NCBI RefSeq assembly: GCF_003387075.1
Contig: NZ_QUMQ01000001.1
Location: forward strand, 5,146,001-5,210,000
Direction: 5' to 3'
DNA: 64,000 bases
Source: Asanoa ferruginea
Lineage (GTDB): Bacteria > Actinomycetota > Actinomycetes > Mycobacteriales > Micromonosporaceae
The notes beneath the pieces are model-generated. The model did not search any database. It worked only from the letters and a program-made list of their open reading frames with translations, and had not been told where the DNA came from. Below are positions 33,835 to 41,591 of this stretch, in pieces; positions within the stretch are counted from its first letter, which is position 1, and every line of letters starts with the position of its first letter. A program made the translations under genes and the position numbers.

Positions 33835-34817
33835 GAACCCCTTCCGTGCTGCTCATCAGCGATTGCGAACGCTTCGAGACACAGGCCGACCAGCTCATCC
33901 GGCATGTGCGGCAGACGCTGGTCAACGGCGGCGCTCAGGTCCGGGTGATGCTGCCGGACACGGCTCCCCAGCCGATGGCCGGAGACGTGGCCGCATCGGA
34001 CGCGGTCATCGTGGTCTCGCGGGAGCGCAACCGCTCCTACTCGGGCACCATCAAGACGTTGCTCGACTCGCTCGACGTGCGAACCACGTCCGGCAAGCCA
34101 TTCGCGCTGATCTCCTACGGCGAGTCGCGGCCGGCGGCGACCGCGGTCGACCACCTGCGCGTGGTCGTCAGCGCCCTCGGTGGGGTGCCGCTTCCGGCGG
34201 ACGTGTGCATGGCCCTCAAGGCGGTCGGCTCGGCCGGCGCCAGCGTGGTCGACGGCGCCGCGGCCGACTCGATCGCCAGTCTGGTCGGGGAGTTGCTGTC
34301 CTACTCCCGGCGCGCCGGGCCGGGTACGCCGCGGACCGGCCCCGAGCGCCGACCGCGGGCGGTGACCTCGACCACCCGGACGGGGTTCGAACCGGCGGCG
34401 CAGGTCGACGGCAAGGTCTACGAGGGCATCGCGCTCGCGGTCGCCTATATCAAGGAGAACTACCGGGACCAGAGCCTGTCGCTGGACGCCGTGGCGAACG
34501 CCGTCTACATGAGTCGCTACCACTTCTCCCGGAAGTTCCGGCAGGAGACCGGCCGGCGGTTCATCGACTACCTGATCATGTTGCGAATGACCGAGGCCCG
34601 GAAACTGCTGCTCCAGACCAACTGCACGGTCACGGCCATCTCGGCGGAGGTGGGCTATCGGGACCTCAGCAACTTCGAGCGCAGCTTCAAGAAGCTCTAC
34701 GGCACCCAGCCCTCGCAATACCGGCAGCGCTATGCCCGGCCGGCGCCGGAACGGCACCGCGAGCTGATCCAGCTCCGGCAGTTCGAGTCAGAACCGCCCG
34801 TCCGGCGGCCGGCATGA
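33831..34817 (+). CDS. Flavodoxin/FMN-reductase-like domain fused to AraC DNA-binding domain
   Basis: 328 residues. Residues 1 to about 150 resemble NADPH-dependent FMN reductases: a beta-alpha start LLISDCERFETQADQLI, SRERNRSYSGTIKTLLDSL in place of the flavin loop, GKPFALISYGESRPAATAVDHLRVVV and GGVPLPADVCM. A Pro/Arg linker follows. Residues about 205-305 form an AraC-family double helix-turn-helix: DQSLSLDAVANAVYMSRYHFSRKFRQE, ARKLLLQTNCTVTAISAEVGYRDLSNFERSFKKLYG. An FMN-sensing or redox-sensing activator of the cluster is plausible. It is translationally coupled to pksE upstream and to the ABC1 kinase downstream (ATGA overlaps on both sides). I know no characterised protein with this domain pairing. 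Confidence 0.85.
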   Translation: MRTPSVLLISDCERFETQADQLIRHVRQTLVNGGAQVRVMLPDTAPQPMAGDVAASDAVIVVSRERNRSYSGTIKTLLDSLDVRTTSGKPFALISYGESRPAATAVDHLRVVVSALGGVPLPADVCMALKAVGSAGASVVDGAAADSIASLVGELLSYSRRAGPGTPRTGPERRPRAVTSTTRTGFEPAAQVDGKVYEGIALAVAYIKENYRDQSLSLDAVANAVYMSRYHFSRKFRQETGRRFIDYLIMLRMTEARKLLLQTNCTVTAISAEVGYRDLSNFERSFKKLYGTQPSQYRQRYARPAPERHRELIQLRQFESEPPVRRPA

Positions 34818-36052
34818 GCGCGGCCGGGTATCTCCGCTACGGCCGGCACCTGGTCGGCTTCGCGACGCGGGTTGGTGCGGGCTGGCTACGCGCCACCGTC
34901 CGCGGCCGGCGCAGCACCTTCGACGCCTGGCGCTACGTGCCCGACCTGCTGGAGAACCTCGGCCCTGGTTTCGTCAAGATGGGCCAGCTGGCCTCCACCC
35001 GCCGCGACCTGCTGGGCGAACGACCCCGGGCGGCACTGCGCCGATTGCGCGACGACTGCCGACCGCTGCCCGCGGAACATGTTCGGCGAAACGTCGAGCG
35101 GGTCCGGCCGGACCCGCCCACCGAACCCGTCCTACCGCTCGGCTTCGGCAGCATCGCGGGGGTCTACCTGGCCCGGTTCCCTGACGAACCGCTGGCGGTG
35201 AAGGTCCGCCGACCCACCGTCTCCGACCGGCTGCGTTTCGACGCCGACAACGCCCGCCGCGCTGCTCGGGCGGTCGCCATCCTGCCGCCGGCCCGGCACC
35301 TGCCGGTGCGCGAGATGGTCGACTTCCTGGCGACGGCGGCCGAGATGCAGGTCGACCTGGGCCGGGAGGGCCGCAACCTGATCGAGCTGCGGCGAACCCT
35401 GGCACACCTGCCGGTCCGGCTGCCCCGGGCCCGCCCCGAGCTCAGCGAGGGCGACCGGCTGGTGATGGAATACCTGCCCGCGTTCGCGGCAGCGGACGGG
35501 CCGATCCGGGACGGCACCACCAGCGCGATCCGGTTGCTCGAAGCCGTCTTCACGATGATCTTCAGATCGGGCTTCGTCCATCTCGACATGCATTCCGGGA
35601 ACTTCGCGTGGGATCCCGATGGCACCCTCAACATCGTCGACGCGGGCTTCGCCGTGCAACTGTCCGACCGGACCCGCCGGCAGTTCAGCGAGTTCTTCAT
35701 CGGGCTCAGTTTCGGCAACGGCCGGCGCAGCGCCGACAGCGTCCTGCGCAGCGCGGTGACGCTGCCCGAGTCGCTGGACCGGGAGGCGTTCACCGCGGAG
35801 ATCTCGCACCTCATCCACGCCCATCGCCGGCTGCCGGCGCGCGATTTCCGGGTCGGTGCGTTCACCGCCGAGCTTTTCGCGATCCAACGGCGGCACGGCG
35901 TATTCATCTCGTCTGAGTTCGCGGCGCCCGTGCTCGCCCTGCTCACCATCGAGGAGCAGGTCCGCGACTGGGCGCCCGACCTCGACTTCCAGGTGGTCGC
36001 CCAAGCCATCATCCTGGCATCCATCGCGCTGATCCCTTGTGGACCGGAATAG
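34814..36052 (+). CDS. ABC1/UbiB-family atypical kinase
   Basis: 412 residues. UbiB-family elements: LGPGFVKMGQLASTRRDLL (KxGQ motif, about residue 56), the invariant Lys in LAVKVRRP (about 130), the catalytic HLDMHSGNFAW (about 255) and the metal Asp in NIVDAGFAV (about 275), where Ala replaces the usual Phe of DFG. UbiB proteins are ATPases/kinases that support ubiquinone synthesis, probably by extracting hydrophobic intermediates from membranes. In this operon it might handle the hydrophobic polyene or a membrane-bound intermediate (inference). No C-terminal membrane helix pair typical of UbiB is obvious. It is coupled by overlap to the regulator gene. Confidence 0.88.
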   Translation: MSAAGYLRYGRHLVGFATRVGAGWLRATVRGRRSTFDAWRYVPDLLENLGPGFVKMGQLASTRRDLLGERPRAALRRLRDDCRPLPAEHVRRNVERVRPDPPTEPVLPLGFGSIAGVYLARFPDEPLAVKVRRPTVSDRLRFDADNARRAARAVAILPPARHLPVREMVDFLATAAEMQVDLGREGRNLIELRRTLAHLPVRLPRARPELSEGDRLVMEYLPAFAAADGPIRDGTTSAIRLLEAVFTMIFRSGFVHLDMHSGNFAWDPDGTLNIVDAGFAVQLSDRTRRQFSEFFIGLSFGNGRRSADSVLRSAVTLPESLDREAFTAEISHLIHAHRRLPARDFRVGAFTAELFAIQRRHGVFISSEFAAPVLALLTIEEQVRDWAPDLDFQVVAQAIILASIALIPCGPE

Positions 36053-36160
36053 CTCCGCCGGTCGGCGTTCCTTGTGGCAACAAACGTCGAGATCCGAAGC
36101 ACTCCAGGGCCAATGCTTTACGCATAGGGCAATACGGCCCACGTAATGGGAGGTAAGAGG

Positions 36161-36703
36161 ATGTCCATCAGGACGACCCCCAAGGTCACCACCTACGACA
36201 CCGTCATGGAGCTCGACTACGCCGAGAGCGAGATCGGTCTGTTCCTGACGGACGGCCGTTCCGAGCGGATCTCGCTCAAGACGGCCTGCCCGACCGAGTT
36301 CATCGTGCACGAGCCCGACGTCAACGAGGACGGCAGCGTCGACCTGTCCCTCGAGATCATCCGGTTCGACCTGGTCGGCGAAAGCACCGAGCTGTGGCCG
36401 GGCGAAGAGATCCACGTGCTCGGCGGCGCGCTCAGCTCGCCGGACGGCCGCCCGATCCTGGGTGCCGCGCACATCCCCGCCGGCCGCGCCCTCGAGCAGG
36501 GTGTGCTCAGCGAGCAGAAGCTGTACCTGACGATCGAGACGCCGGTCGGCACGCTGCACAACACCGAGCCGATCACCATGTCGGGTCAGCTCTACCGGCT
36601 GCCTCCGAAGGGCTCGCGCTTCGAGTCGACCGACCGGACGCCGCTCTACGCGCCGGACGGGATCAAGGTCGGCGACGTCTACATGTGCTCCAACGAGGCG
36701 TAA
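36161..36703 (+). CDS. Hypothetical protein of the enediyne-type operon
   Basis: 180 residues from the ATG at 36161, which has GGGAGG seven bases upstream; an earlier ATG at 36146 lacks this. All-beta composition: KVTTYDTVMELDYAESEIGLF, ISLKTACPTEFIVHEP, then a Glu/Asp-rich stretch, LSSPDGRPILGAAHIPAGRALEQG, IETPVGTLHNTEPITMSGQLYRLPP and a C-terminal GDVYMCSNEA. No signal peptide and no catalytic motif that I recognise. Its stop overlaps the ATG of the DUF1702-like gene (TAATG), so the two are translationally coupled. Could be a binding or structural protein; function unknown. Confidence 0.75.
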   Translation: MSIRTTPKVTTYDTVMELDYAESEIGLFLTDGRSERISLKTACPTEFIVHEPDVNEDGSVDLSLEIIRFDLVGESTELWPGEEIHVLGGALSSPDGRPILGAAHIPAGRALEQGVLSEQKLYLTIETPVGTLHNTEPITMSGQLYRLPPKGSRFESTDRTPLYAPDGIKVGDVYMCSNEA

Positions 36704-37764
36704 TGACGCAGAGTTCGCGTCAACAGGGGTGCACGGACTCCCGCATCGCGGGGGGCCGTGCGCCCTTGCCGCGCACCCGGATCGCCCGCCTGCGGGCCCG
36801 GGCCGTCGCCCGGCTGACCACGCGGGACCCGCAATTTCTGCGGCGGGTCACCACCGATTTCCCGTTCGCCGACGAGGCGGCCGCGCAGCGCACCGTCGAC
36901 ATCGCGACCACCTTCCTGGTCGGCTACAACCTCATCGCCGGCGGTGCCGACGCGCCGGCGGCGCGGGACCGGGCCACCGAGGTGCCCCGGTTCTTCCGGC
37001 CGTTCTACTTCGAGGGTGCGGCGATGGGTTTCGGCCCGTTCGCGTTGCGCACCGGCGGTGGGCTCGGCGGCTTCGAAGACTTCGCCCGTGCGCTCTCCCC
37101 GGCGACCGTCTATCAGAACTACGTCGGCTTCGGTTGGTGGCTCGGCACCTTCTACCGCGGCCGGGCCGGTCGGGTGGCCCGGGTGGTGGCGGAGCTCGAC
37201 CCGCGTTACGGCTTGTTGTGCTACGAGGGCATCGGGTTCCGGCAGGGCTTCATGTCCGGCGGCCGGCGCACCCGGCCCACCGACATCCGGCGTGGCGACG
37301 TTCCCGCCACCCACGTGTGGTATCAGGGCTATGGCCGCAGCCTCTGGTTCGTCCACATGGGAGATACCGCCGCCGCTGCCCGGTCGGCGCTGCGCGTGCC
37401 GGAGCCCTACGTCGGTGACTGCATCAGCGGGCTGGGCACCGGCGTTGCGTTCAGCTGGCTCGACCGGGCGGCCGACTACGCCCGTTTTTACCAGGCCGTC
37501 CCGGAGCGGTTCCGCGCCGAGTTCGACCAGGGCCTGTCGTTCGGCTGGGAGGCGCGGCAACTCGCCGACCGGGAACTGTTCGACGCGTCGCTGCGGTGCC
37601 TCCCAGCGCCGGTCGTCGCCGACGTCGACGAGCGGGTGGGCGACGTGCACGAGGTGCGCGACGCGCTCGTCGCGGCCGGCGACCACACCGATTTCTACAA
37701 CGCCTGGCGGCGCGGCGTCGTACGCCGCAGGCGCAGCGGTAAGCCCCTGTTCCCCGCGCGATAG
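36703..37764 (+). CDS. DUF1702/UnbL(E3)-like protein
   Basis: 353 residues. The segments VPRFFRPFYFEGAAMGFGPFAL, YQNYVGFGWWLGTFYRG, LLCYEGIGFRQGF, RVWYQGYGRSLWFVHMG-like sequence and YCISGLGTG-like region with SFGWEARQ match the DUF1702 family that occurs repeatedly in enediyne clusters. Size fits the UnbL/E3 member of the conserved cassette; that equivalence is from memory and should be treated as probable. The high aromatic and glycine content suggests a hydrophobic ligand-binding scaffold. No signal peptide or clear membrane helices. Coupled to the preceding hypothetical gene. Confidence 0.75.
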   Translation: MTQSSRQQGCTDSRIAGGRAPLPRTRIARLRARAVARLTTRDPQFLRRVTTDFPFADEAAAQRTVDIATTFLVGYNLIAGGADAPAARDRATEVPRFFRPFYFEGAAMGFGPFALRTGGGLGGFEDFARALSPATVYQNYVGFGWWLGTFYRGRAGRVARVVAELDPRYGLLCYEGIGFRQGFMSGGRRTRPTDIRRGDVPATHVWYQGYGRSLWFVHMGDTAAAARSALRVPEPYVGDCISGLGTGVAFSWLDRAADYARFYQAVPERFRAEFDQGLSFGWEARQLADRELFDASLRCLPAPVVADVDERVGDVHEVRDALVAAGDHTDFYNAWRRGVVRRRRSGKPLFPAR

Positions 37765-37786
37765 CGCCCCGGCGATTGGACTCCGG

Positions 37787-39043
37787 ATGACCGAGCAGCC
37801 TGACCCGTCGTTCGCCCGCAACATCCGGTTGATCTATCGCTGGCAGGCGCTGACCAATGTCAGTCTCTGGATGCCGATCTGGATCGTGTTCCTCGAGCAC
37901 GACCGGCACCTGACCCTCACCGAGATCTACGTGATCGCCGGCGCCGGGTGGATCGTGCAGGCGGTCTCCGACGTGCCCCTCGGGGTGTTCGCCGACACGT
38001 TCGGCCGGCGGGTGACGCTGATCAGCGGCACCGTGCTGCTCGCCATCGGCCTCGGATCGCTGGCCGTGCTGCCGGGCTTCTGGGGCGTGGCGACCGGCTA
38101 TCTGTTCTGGGCCATCGGCACGGCCATGGCCTCGGGCACGGAGACCGCGCTGCTCTACGACAGTGCGGTCAAGGCGGGGCGCGAAGCCGAGTGGCCGCGA
38201 ATCGCCAGCCACTCGTTCCAGGTCATCCAGGGCGCCCAGGCGGTCGGCAGCATCGCCGGCGGCCTGCTGGCCGCGATCAACCTGGCACTGCCGATGGCCG
38301 CCACGGCGGTGCTCACCGGCATCGCCTTGTTCTTCGTCGGTGCCACCCGCGAGGTCCCGATCGAACACGAGGAGCGCCGGGGGTACGCCGCGACGCTGGC
38401 GTTCGCCGGCCGCTACCTGGCCGCCCATCCGCCGGTGCTGAGCATCGTCGGCTATGCCGCGTTGATCTCCGGGACGGCGTTCTTCGTTCCATTCGTGCTC
38501 TTCCAGCCGACCGCGCAGTCGTTCGCGGTGTCGGTCGGCTGGCTCGGTGTGCTCTTCTTCGGGTTGCGGCTGTCGGCGCTGCTCGGCTCCCGTTACGGGT
38601 ATCTGATCATCTCCGAGCGTCGGCTCGGTTTTTGGCTGACCAGCACCCCGATCGCCATCTCGGCGCTGTTCGTCGGGGTGGCGTCGAGCCGGAGCTGGTG
38701 GACCGCCTACCTGGCCATGCTGCTGATCGCCGCGGTCAGTGCGGGGGTCCGTCCACACACCTCAGACGTGCTCAACCGGATGGTGGTCGCCAAGATCCGG
38801 GCGACCATCCTGTCCTTCCAGAACCTCGTCATGACCGTGTTCATCGCCGTCATGCACCCGGCGGTCGGTGGCATCACCGACCTGTCCGGACTCCGCTGGG
38901 CCTTCGTCCTGCTCGCCGGGTTGAGCCTGCTGCCGCTGCTCGCCCGGCCGTTCATCCCGCTGCACACCTCGCAGAAGCCAGCCGACACCCAGGAGGATGA
39001 GATGACACCCGAGGCCCGTCAACACTCCAGTGTGGAGTCGTGA
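37787..39043 (+). CDS. MFS transporter
   Basis: 418 residues with twelve predicted helices. The A-motif-like loop DVPLGVFADTFGRRVTL follows helix 2, and the helix 4-5 region reads GTAMASGTETALLYDS, as in drug-type major facilitator proteins. Its place in the core operon suggests export of the product or of a protective intermediate, driven by proton antiport. The stop overlaps the start of the peptidase gene (TGATG). The hydrophilic C-terminus (DTQEDEMTPEARQHS) is cytosolic. Confidence 0.88.
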   Translation: MTEQPDPSFARNIRLIYRWQALTNVSLWMPIWIVFLEHDRHLTLTEIYVIAGAGWIVQAVSDVPLGVFADTFGRRVTLISGTVLLAIGLGSLAVLPGFWGVATGYLFWAIGTAMASGTETALLYDSAVKAGREAEWPRIASHSFQVIQGAQAVGSIAGGLLAAINLALPMAATAVLTGIALFFVGATREVPIEHEERRGYAATLAFAGRYLAAHPPVLSIVGYAALISGTAFFVPFVLFQPTAQSFAVSVGWLGVLFFGLRLSALLGSRYGYLIISERRLGFWLTSTPIAISALFVGVASSRSWWTAYLAMLLIAAVSAGVRPHTSDVLNRMVVAKIRATILSFQNLVMTVFIAVMHPAVGGITDLSGLRWAFVLLAGLSLLPLLARPFIPLHTSQKPADTQEDEMTPEARQHSSVES

Positions 39044-41064
39044 TGACGACCGCGGTGACGGCGCCGGCCGGCGCGAACCCGCTGGTGGCCGACTTCGACC
39101 TGCCGCCGTTCGCCGACATCCGGCCGGAGCACTACCGCGACGCCCTCGCCCGCGGTCTGGCCGAGGCCGAGGCCGAGCTCGCGGCGATCGTCGCCGACCC
39201 TCGGCCGCCGACCTTCGCAACGGTGATCGTCCCCCTTGAGCGCTGTGGCGAGCTGGCGGAGCGGGTGATGGTCACGTTCCAGACCGTGGTCGGTGCGCAG
39301 GGCACGGCCGAGCTGATCCAGCTCGAGGCCGAGCTCGCGCCCAGGTGGGCCGCCTACCGCGTCGCGAAGGAGACCGACCCACGGCTCTTCGCCCGGATCG
39401 CGGCCGTCGGCACCGCCGGGCTCAACGCCGAGGAGCGCTATCTGGTTCGGCGCTACGTCGACCGGATGACCCGCGCCGGCGTGGGCCTGGCGCCCGACCG
39501 CAGGGCCCGGCTCGCGGAGATCGCCGAGCGGCTCGCGGCCCTGTCGGCCGAGTTCAACAAGCGGGTCCAGGCCGACACCGACGACCTGGCGCTGGTCGTC
39601 GAGGCCAGGCAGCTCGACGGCCTCGGCCCCGGTGACGTCGCGGCCGCCGGGCACGCGGCGCAGCGGCGCGGGCTGCCCGGGAAACACCTCATCCCACTGA
39701 GCTATCCGACCGGCCATCCGCACCTGCGCCGGCTCCGCGACCGGGAGGTGCGCCGGCGGCTCCTGGCCGCGTCGATGTCGCGGGGCCGGCGTGGCAACGC
39801 CAACGACACCCGGGAGGTGCTGCTCGAGATCACCCGGCTGCGCGCCGAGCAGGCCGAACTGCTCGGCCATCCGAGCTATGGGGCCATGGTGACCGCCGGG
39901 GAGATGGCCGGGGATCCGGACACCGTCGCCGCTCTGCTCGGCCCGATGGCGCGGGCCGCCGCGGTGCGGGCCCGCGCCGAACATGCCGAGCTCCAGGTCC
40001 AGTCCGCGGAGCCGGTCGAGGCGTCGGACTGGCCCTACTACGCCGAGCAGGTCCGGGCCCACCGCTACGACATCGACGGCGAGGCGCTGCGCCCCTACTT
40101 CGAGCTGGACAACGTGCTGACCCGGGGCGTATTCCACGCGGCCCGGCTCAGCTACGGCCTGACCTTCGCGGAGCGGCCAGACCTGCCCGGCTTCCACCCG
40201 GACTGCCGGGTGTTCGAGGTCCGGGACGCCGACGGCGCCGTGCTCGGCACCTACCTGTTCGACCCCTACGCGCGAGAGGGCAAGCGAGGCGGAGCGCGCT
40301 CGCACTCGATCGTCCCGCAGAGCCGGCTGACCGGCCGCAAAGCCGTGGTGTGCAACAGCTTCGCGATCCCGGCGGCGGCGCCCGGCAAGCCGACGCTGCT
40401 CACCGTCGAGCAGGTGGTGACGCTGTTCCACGAGTTCGGGCACGCCCTGCACGCACTGCTGTCCGACGTGACCTACCCGTCGATCTCGGGTATGAACGTC
40501 TTCCGGGACTTCATCGAATACCCGGCCCAGGTCAACGAGATGTGGGCGACCCGGCCGGAGATCGTGGCGAACTACGCCGTGCACGTCGAAACCGGCGAGC
40601 CGCTGCCGCAGCGGACCATCGACCGGATCAGTGCCGCGGCCACCTTCCAACAGGGCTACCTCACCTGTGAGCACCTCGCCGCCGCCCTCGTGGACCAGGC
40701 CTGGCACGGCCTCGGCGCTGACCACGACGTCGTCGACGTCGACGGGTTCGAGCGCGGGGTGCTCGCCGCGCACGGGCTCGACCACCCGGCCATTCCGGCG
40801 CGCTACTCCAGCACGTACTTCATGCATGTGTTCTTCGGCGACTATGGCGGCCGCTACTACAGCTACGTCTGGTCGGAGATCTTCGCGGCGGACACCATCG
40901 CCTGGTTCGAGGAGCGGTCCGACGATCCGCGCGGCGCCGGCGAGACCTTCCGCCGCGCAGTGCTGGCGGTCGGTGGCGGGGCCGATCCGCGAGCGGTGTA
41001 CCGCGCGTTCCGTGGCCGCGATGCCTCGGCCGAGGCGTTGCTGAACCGCCGCGGCCTGCGCTGA
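39043..41064 (+). CDS. M3-family zinc oligopeptidase
   Basis: 673 residues, the normal size for thimet-oligopeptidase/dipeptidyl carboxypeptidase-like enzymes. The zinc site is LFHEFGHALHALL (His463, Glu464, His467), with the second Glu in the following helix (FIEYPAQVNEMW). N-terminal helical part and C-terminal YSSTYFMHVFFGDYGGRYYSYVWSE complete the fold. It would cleave short peptides in the cytosol. A start at the GTG at 39040 is possible; the ATG at 39043 overlaps the MFS stop. A peptidase inside an enediyne-type operon with peptide-binding-fold proteins is unusual. Confidence 0.92.
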   Translation: MTTAVTAPAGANPLVADFDLPPFADIRPEHYRDALARGLAEAEAELAAIVADPRPPTFATVIVPLERCGELAERVMVTFQTVVGAQGTAELIQLEAELAPRWAAYRVAKETDPRLFARIAAVGTAGLNAEERYLVRRYVDRMTRAGVGLAPDRRARLAEIAERLAALSAEFNKRVQADTDDLALVVEARQLDGLGPGDVAAAGHAAQRRGLPGKHLIPLSYPTGHPHLRRLRDREVRRRLLAASMSRGRRGNANDTREVLLEITRLRAEQAELLGHPSYGAMVTAGEMAGDPDTVAALLGPMARAAAVRARAEHAELQVQSAEPVEASDWPYYAEQVRAHRYDIDGEALRPYFELDNVLTRGVFHAARLSYGLTFAERPDLPGFHPDCRVFEVRDADGAVLGTYLFDPYAREGKRGGARSHSIVPQSRLTGRKAVVCNSFAIPAAAPGKPTLLTVEQVVTLFHEFGHALHALLSDVTYPSISGMNVFRDFIEYPAQVNEMWATRPEIVANYAVHVETGEPLPQRTIDRISAAATFQQGYLTCEHLAAALVDQAWHGLGADHDVVDVDGFERGVLAAHGLDHPAIPARYSSTYFMHVFFGDYGGRYYSYVWSEIFAADTIAWFEERSDDPRGAGETFRRAVLAVGGGADPRAVYRAFRGRDASAEALLNRRGLR

Positions 41065-41084
41065 TCCGGACGGAGGCAACAGAC

Positions 41085-41591
41085 GTGACCGCATCGCTGA
41101 TGGTGGACCAGGCCCTGTTCCGCGCGCTGCTGCGCCGGCACGCGGCAGGCGTCGTGGTGGTCACGGCGCCCGGCCGGCCGCCGGCGGGCTTCACGGCGAC
41201 GTCGTTCACCTCGGTATCGCTCGACCCGCCACTGGTGTCGTTCTGCCTCGCCAACCGGGCCTCGGCCTGGCCGGCCGTTTCGGCCGCCGGCCTCGTCGCG
41301 GTGCACATGCTCAGCCGTGAACAGGAGCCGGTCGCTCGGCTGTTCGCCACTCGCGGCATCGACCGGCTCGCCACCTACGGCTCCTGGCGGCCCGGCCCAG
41401 CCGGAGTGCCGCTGCTCGACGGCGTGCTGGCCAGGGTGATCTGCCGGGTGGACCGGCGGGTGCCGGCCGGCGACCACACCCTGCTGCTCTGCGCCGTCGA
41501 GTCGGGGGAGCACTGGCACGAAGAAGACGCCGAACCGCTGATCTACCACGCCGGGGACTACCGGGGGACCGACGACTGGAGGAAACGATGA
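41085..41591 (+). CDS. Flavin reductase (SgcE6-like partner of a two-component monooxygenase)
   Basis: 168 residues from a GTG with GGAGG eight bases upstream. The flavin-reductase-like split-barrel signature is clear: RRHAAGVVVVTAPG, GFTATSFTSVSLDPPLVSFCLA, VHMLSREQEPVARLFATRG, LLLCAVESGE. It supplies reduced flavin to monooxygenases; in C-1027 and related clusters E6 serves such a role. No separate flavin-dependent monooxygenase partner was seen in the window, so the partner may lie outside or be general. It ends four bases into the ATP-grasp gene. Confidence 0.88.
   Translation: MTASLMVDQALFRALLRRHAAGVVVVTAPGRPPAGFTATSFTSVSLDPPLVSFCLANRASAWPAVSAAGLVAVHMLSREQEPVARLFATRGIDRLATYGSWRPGPAGVPLLDGVLARVICRVDRRVPAGDHTLLLCAVESGEHWHEEDAEPLIYHAGDYRGTDDWRKR

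Noticed and set aside
36161-36703. This small beta-rich protein as an enediyne-binding apoprotein (CagA/NcsA type)
   Set aside because: It has no signal peptide and no recognisable resemblance to the immunoglobulin-like apoproteins; left as unknown.
39019-41094. A minus-strand open frame of about 690 codons opposite the M3 peptidase
   Set aside because: Pure shadow of the peptidase gene, whose motif HEFGH and length are convincing.
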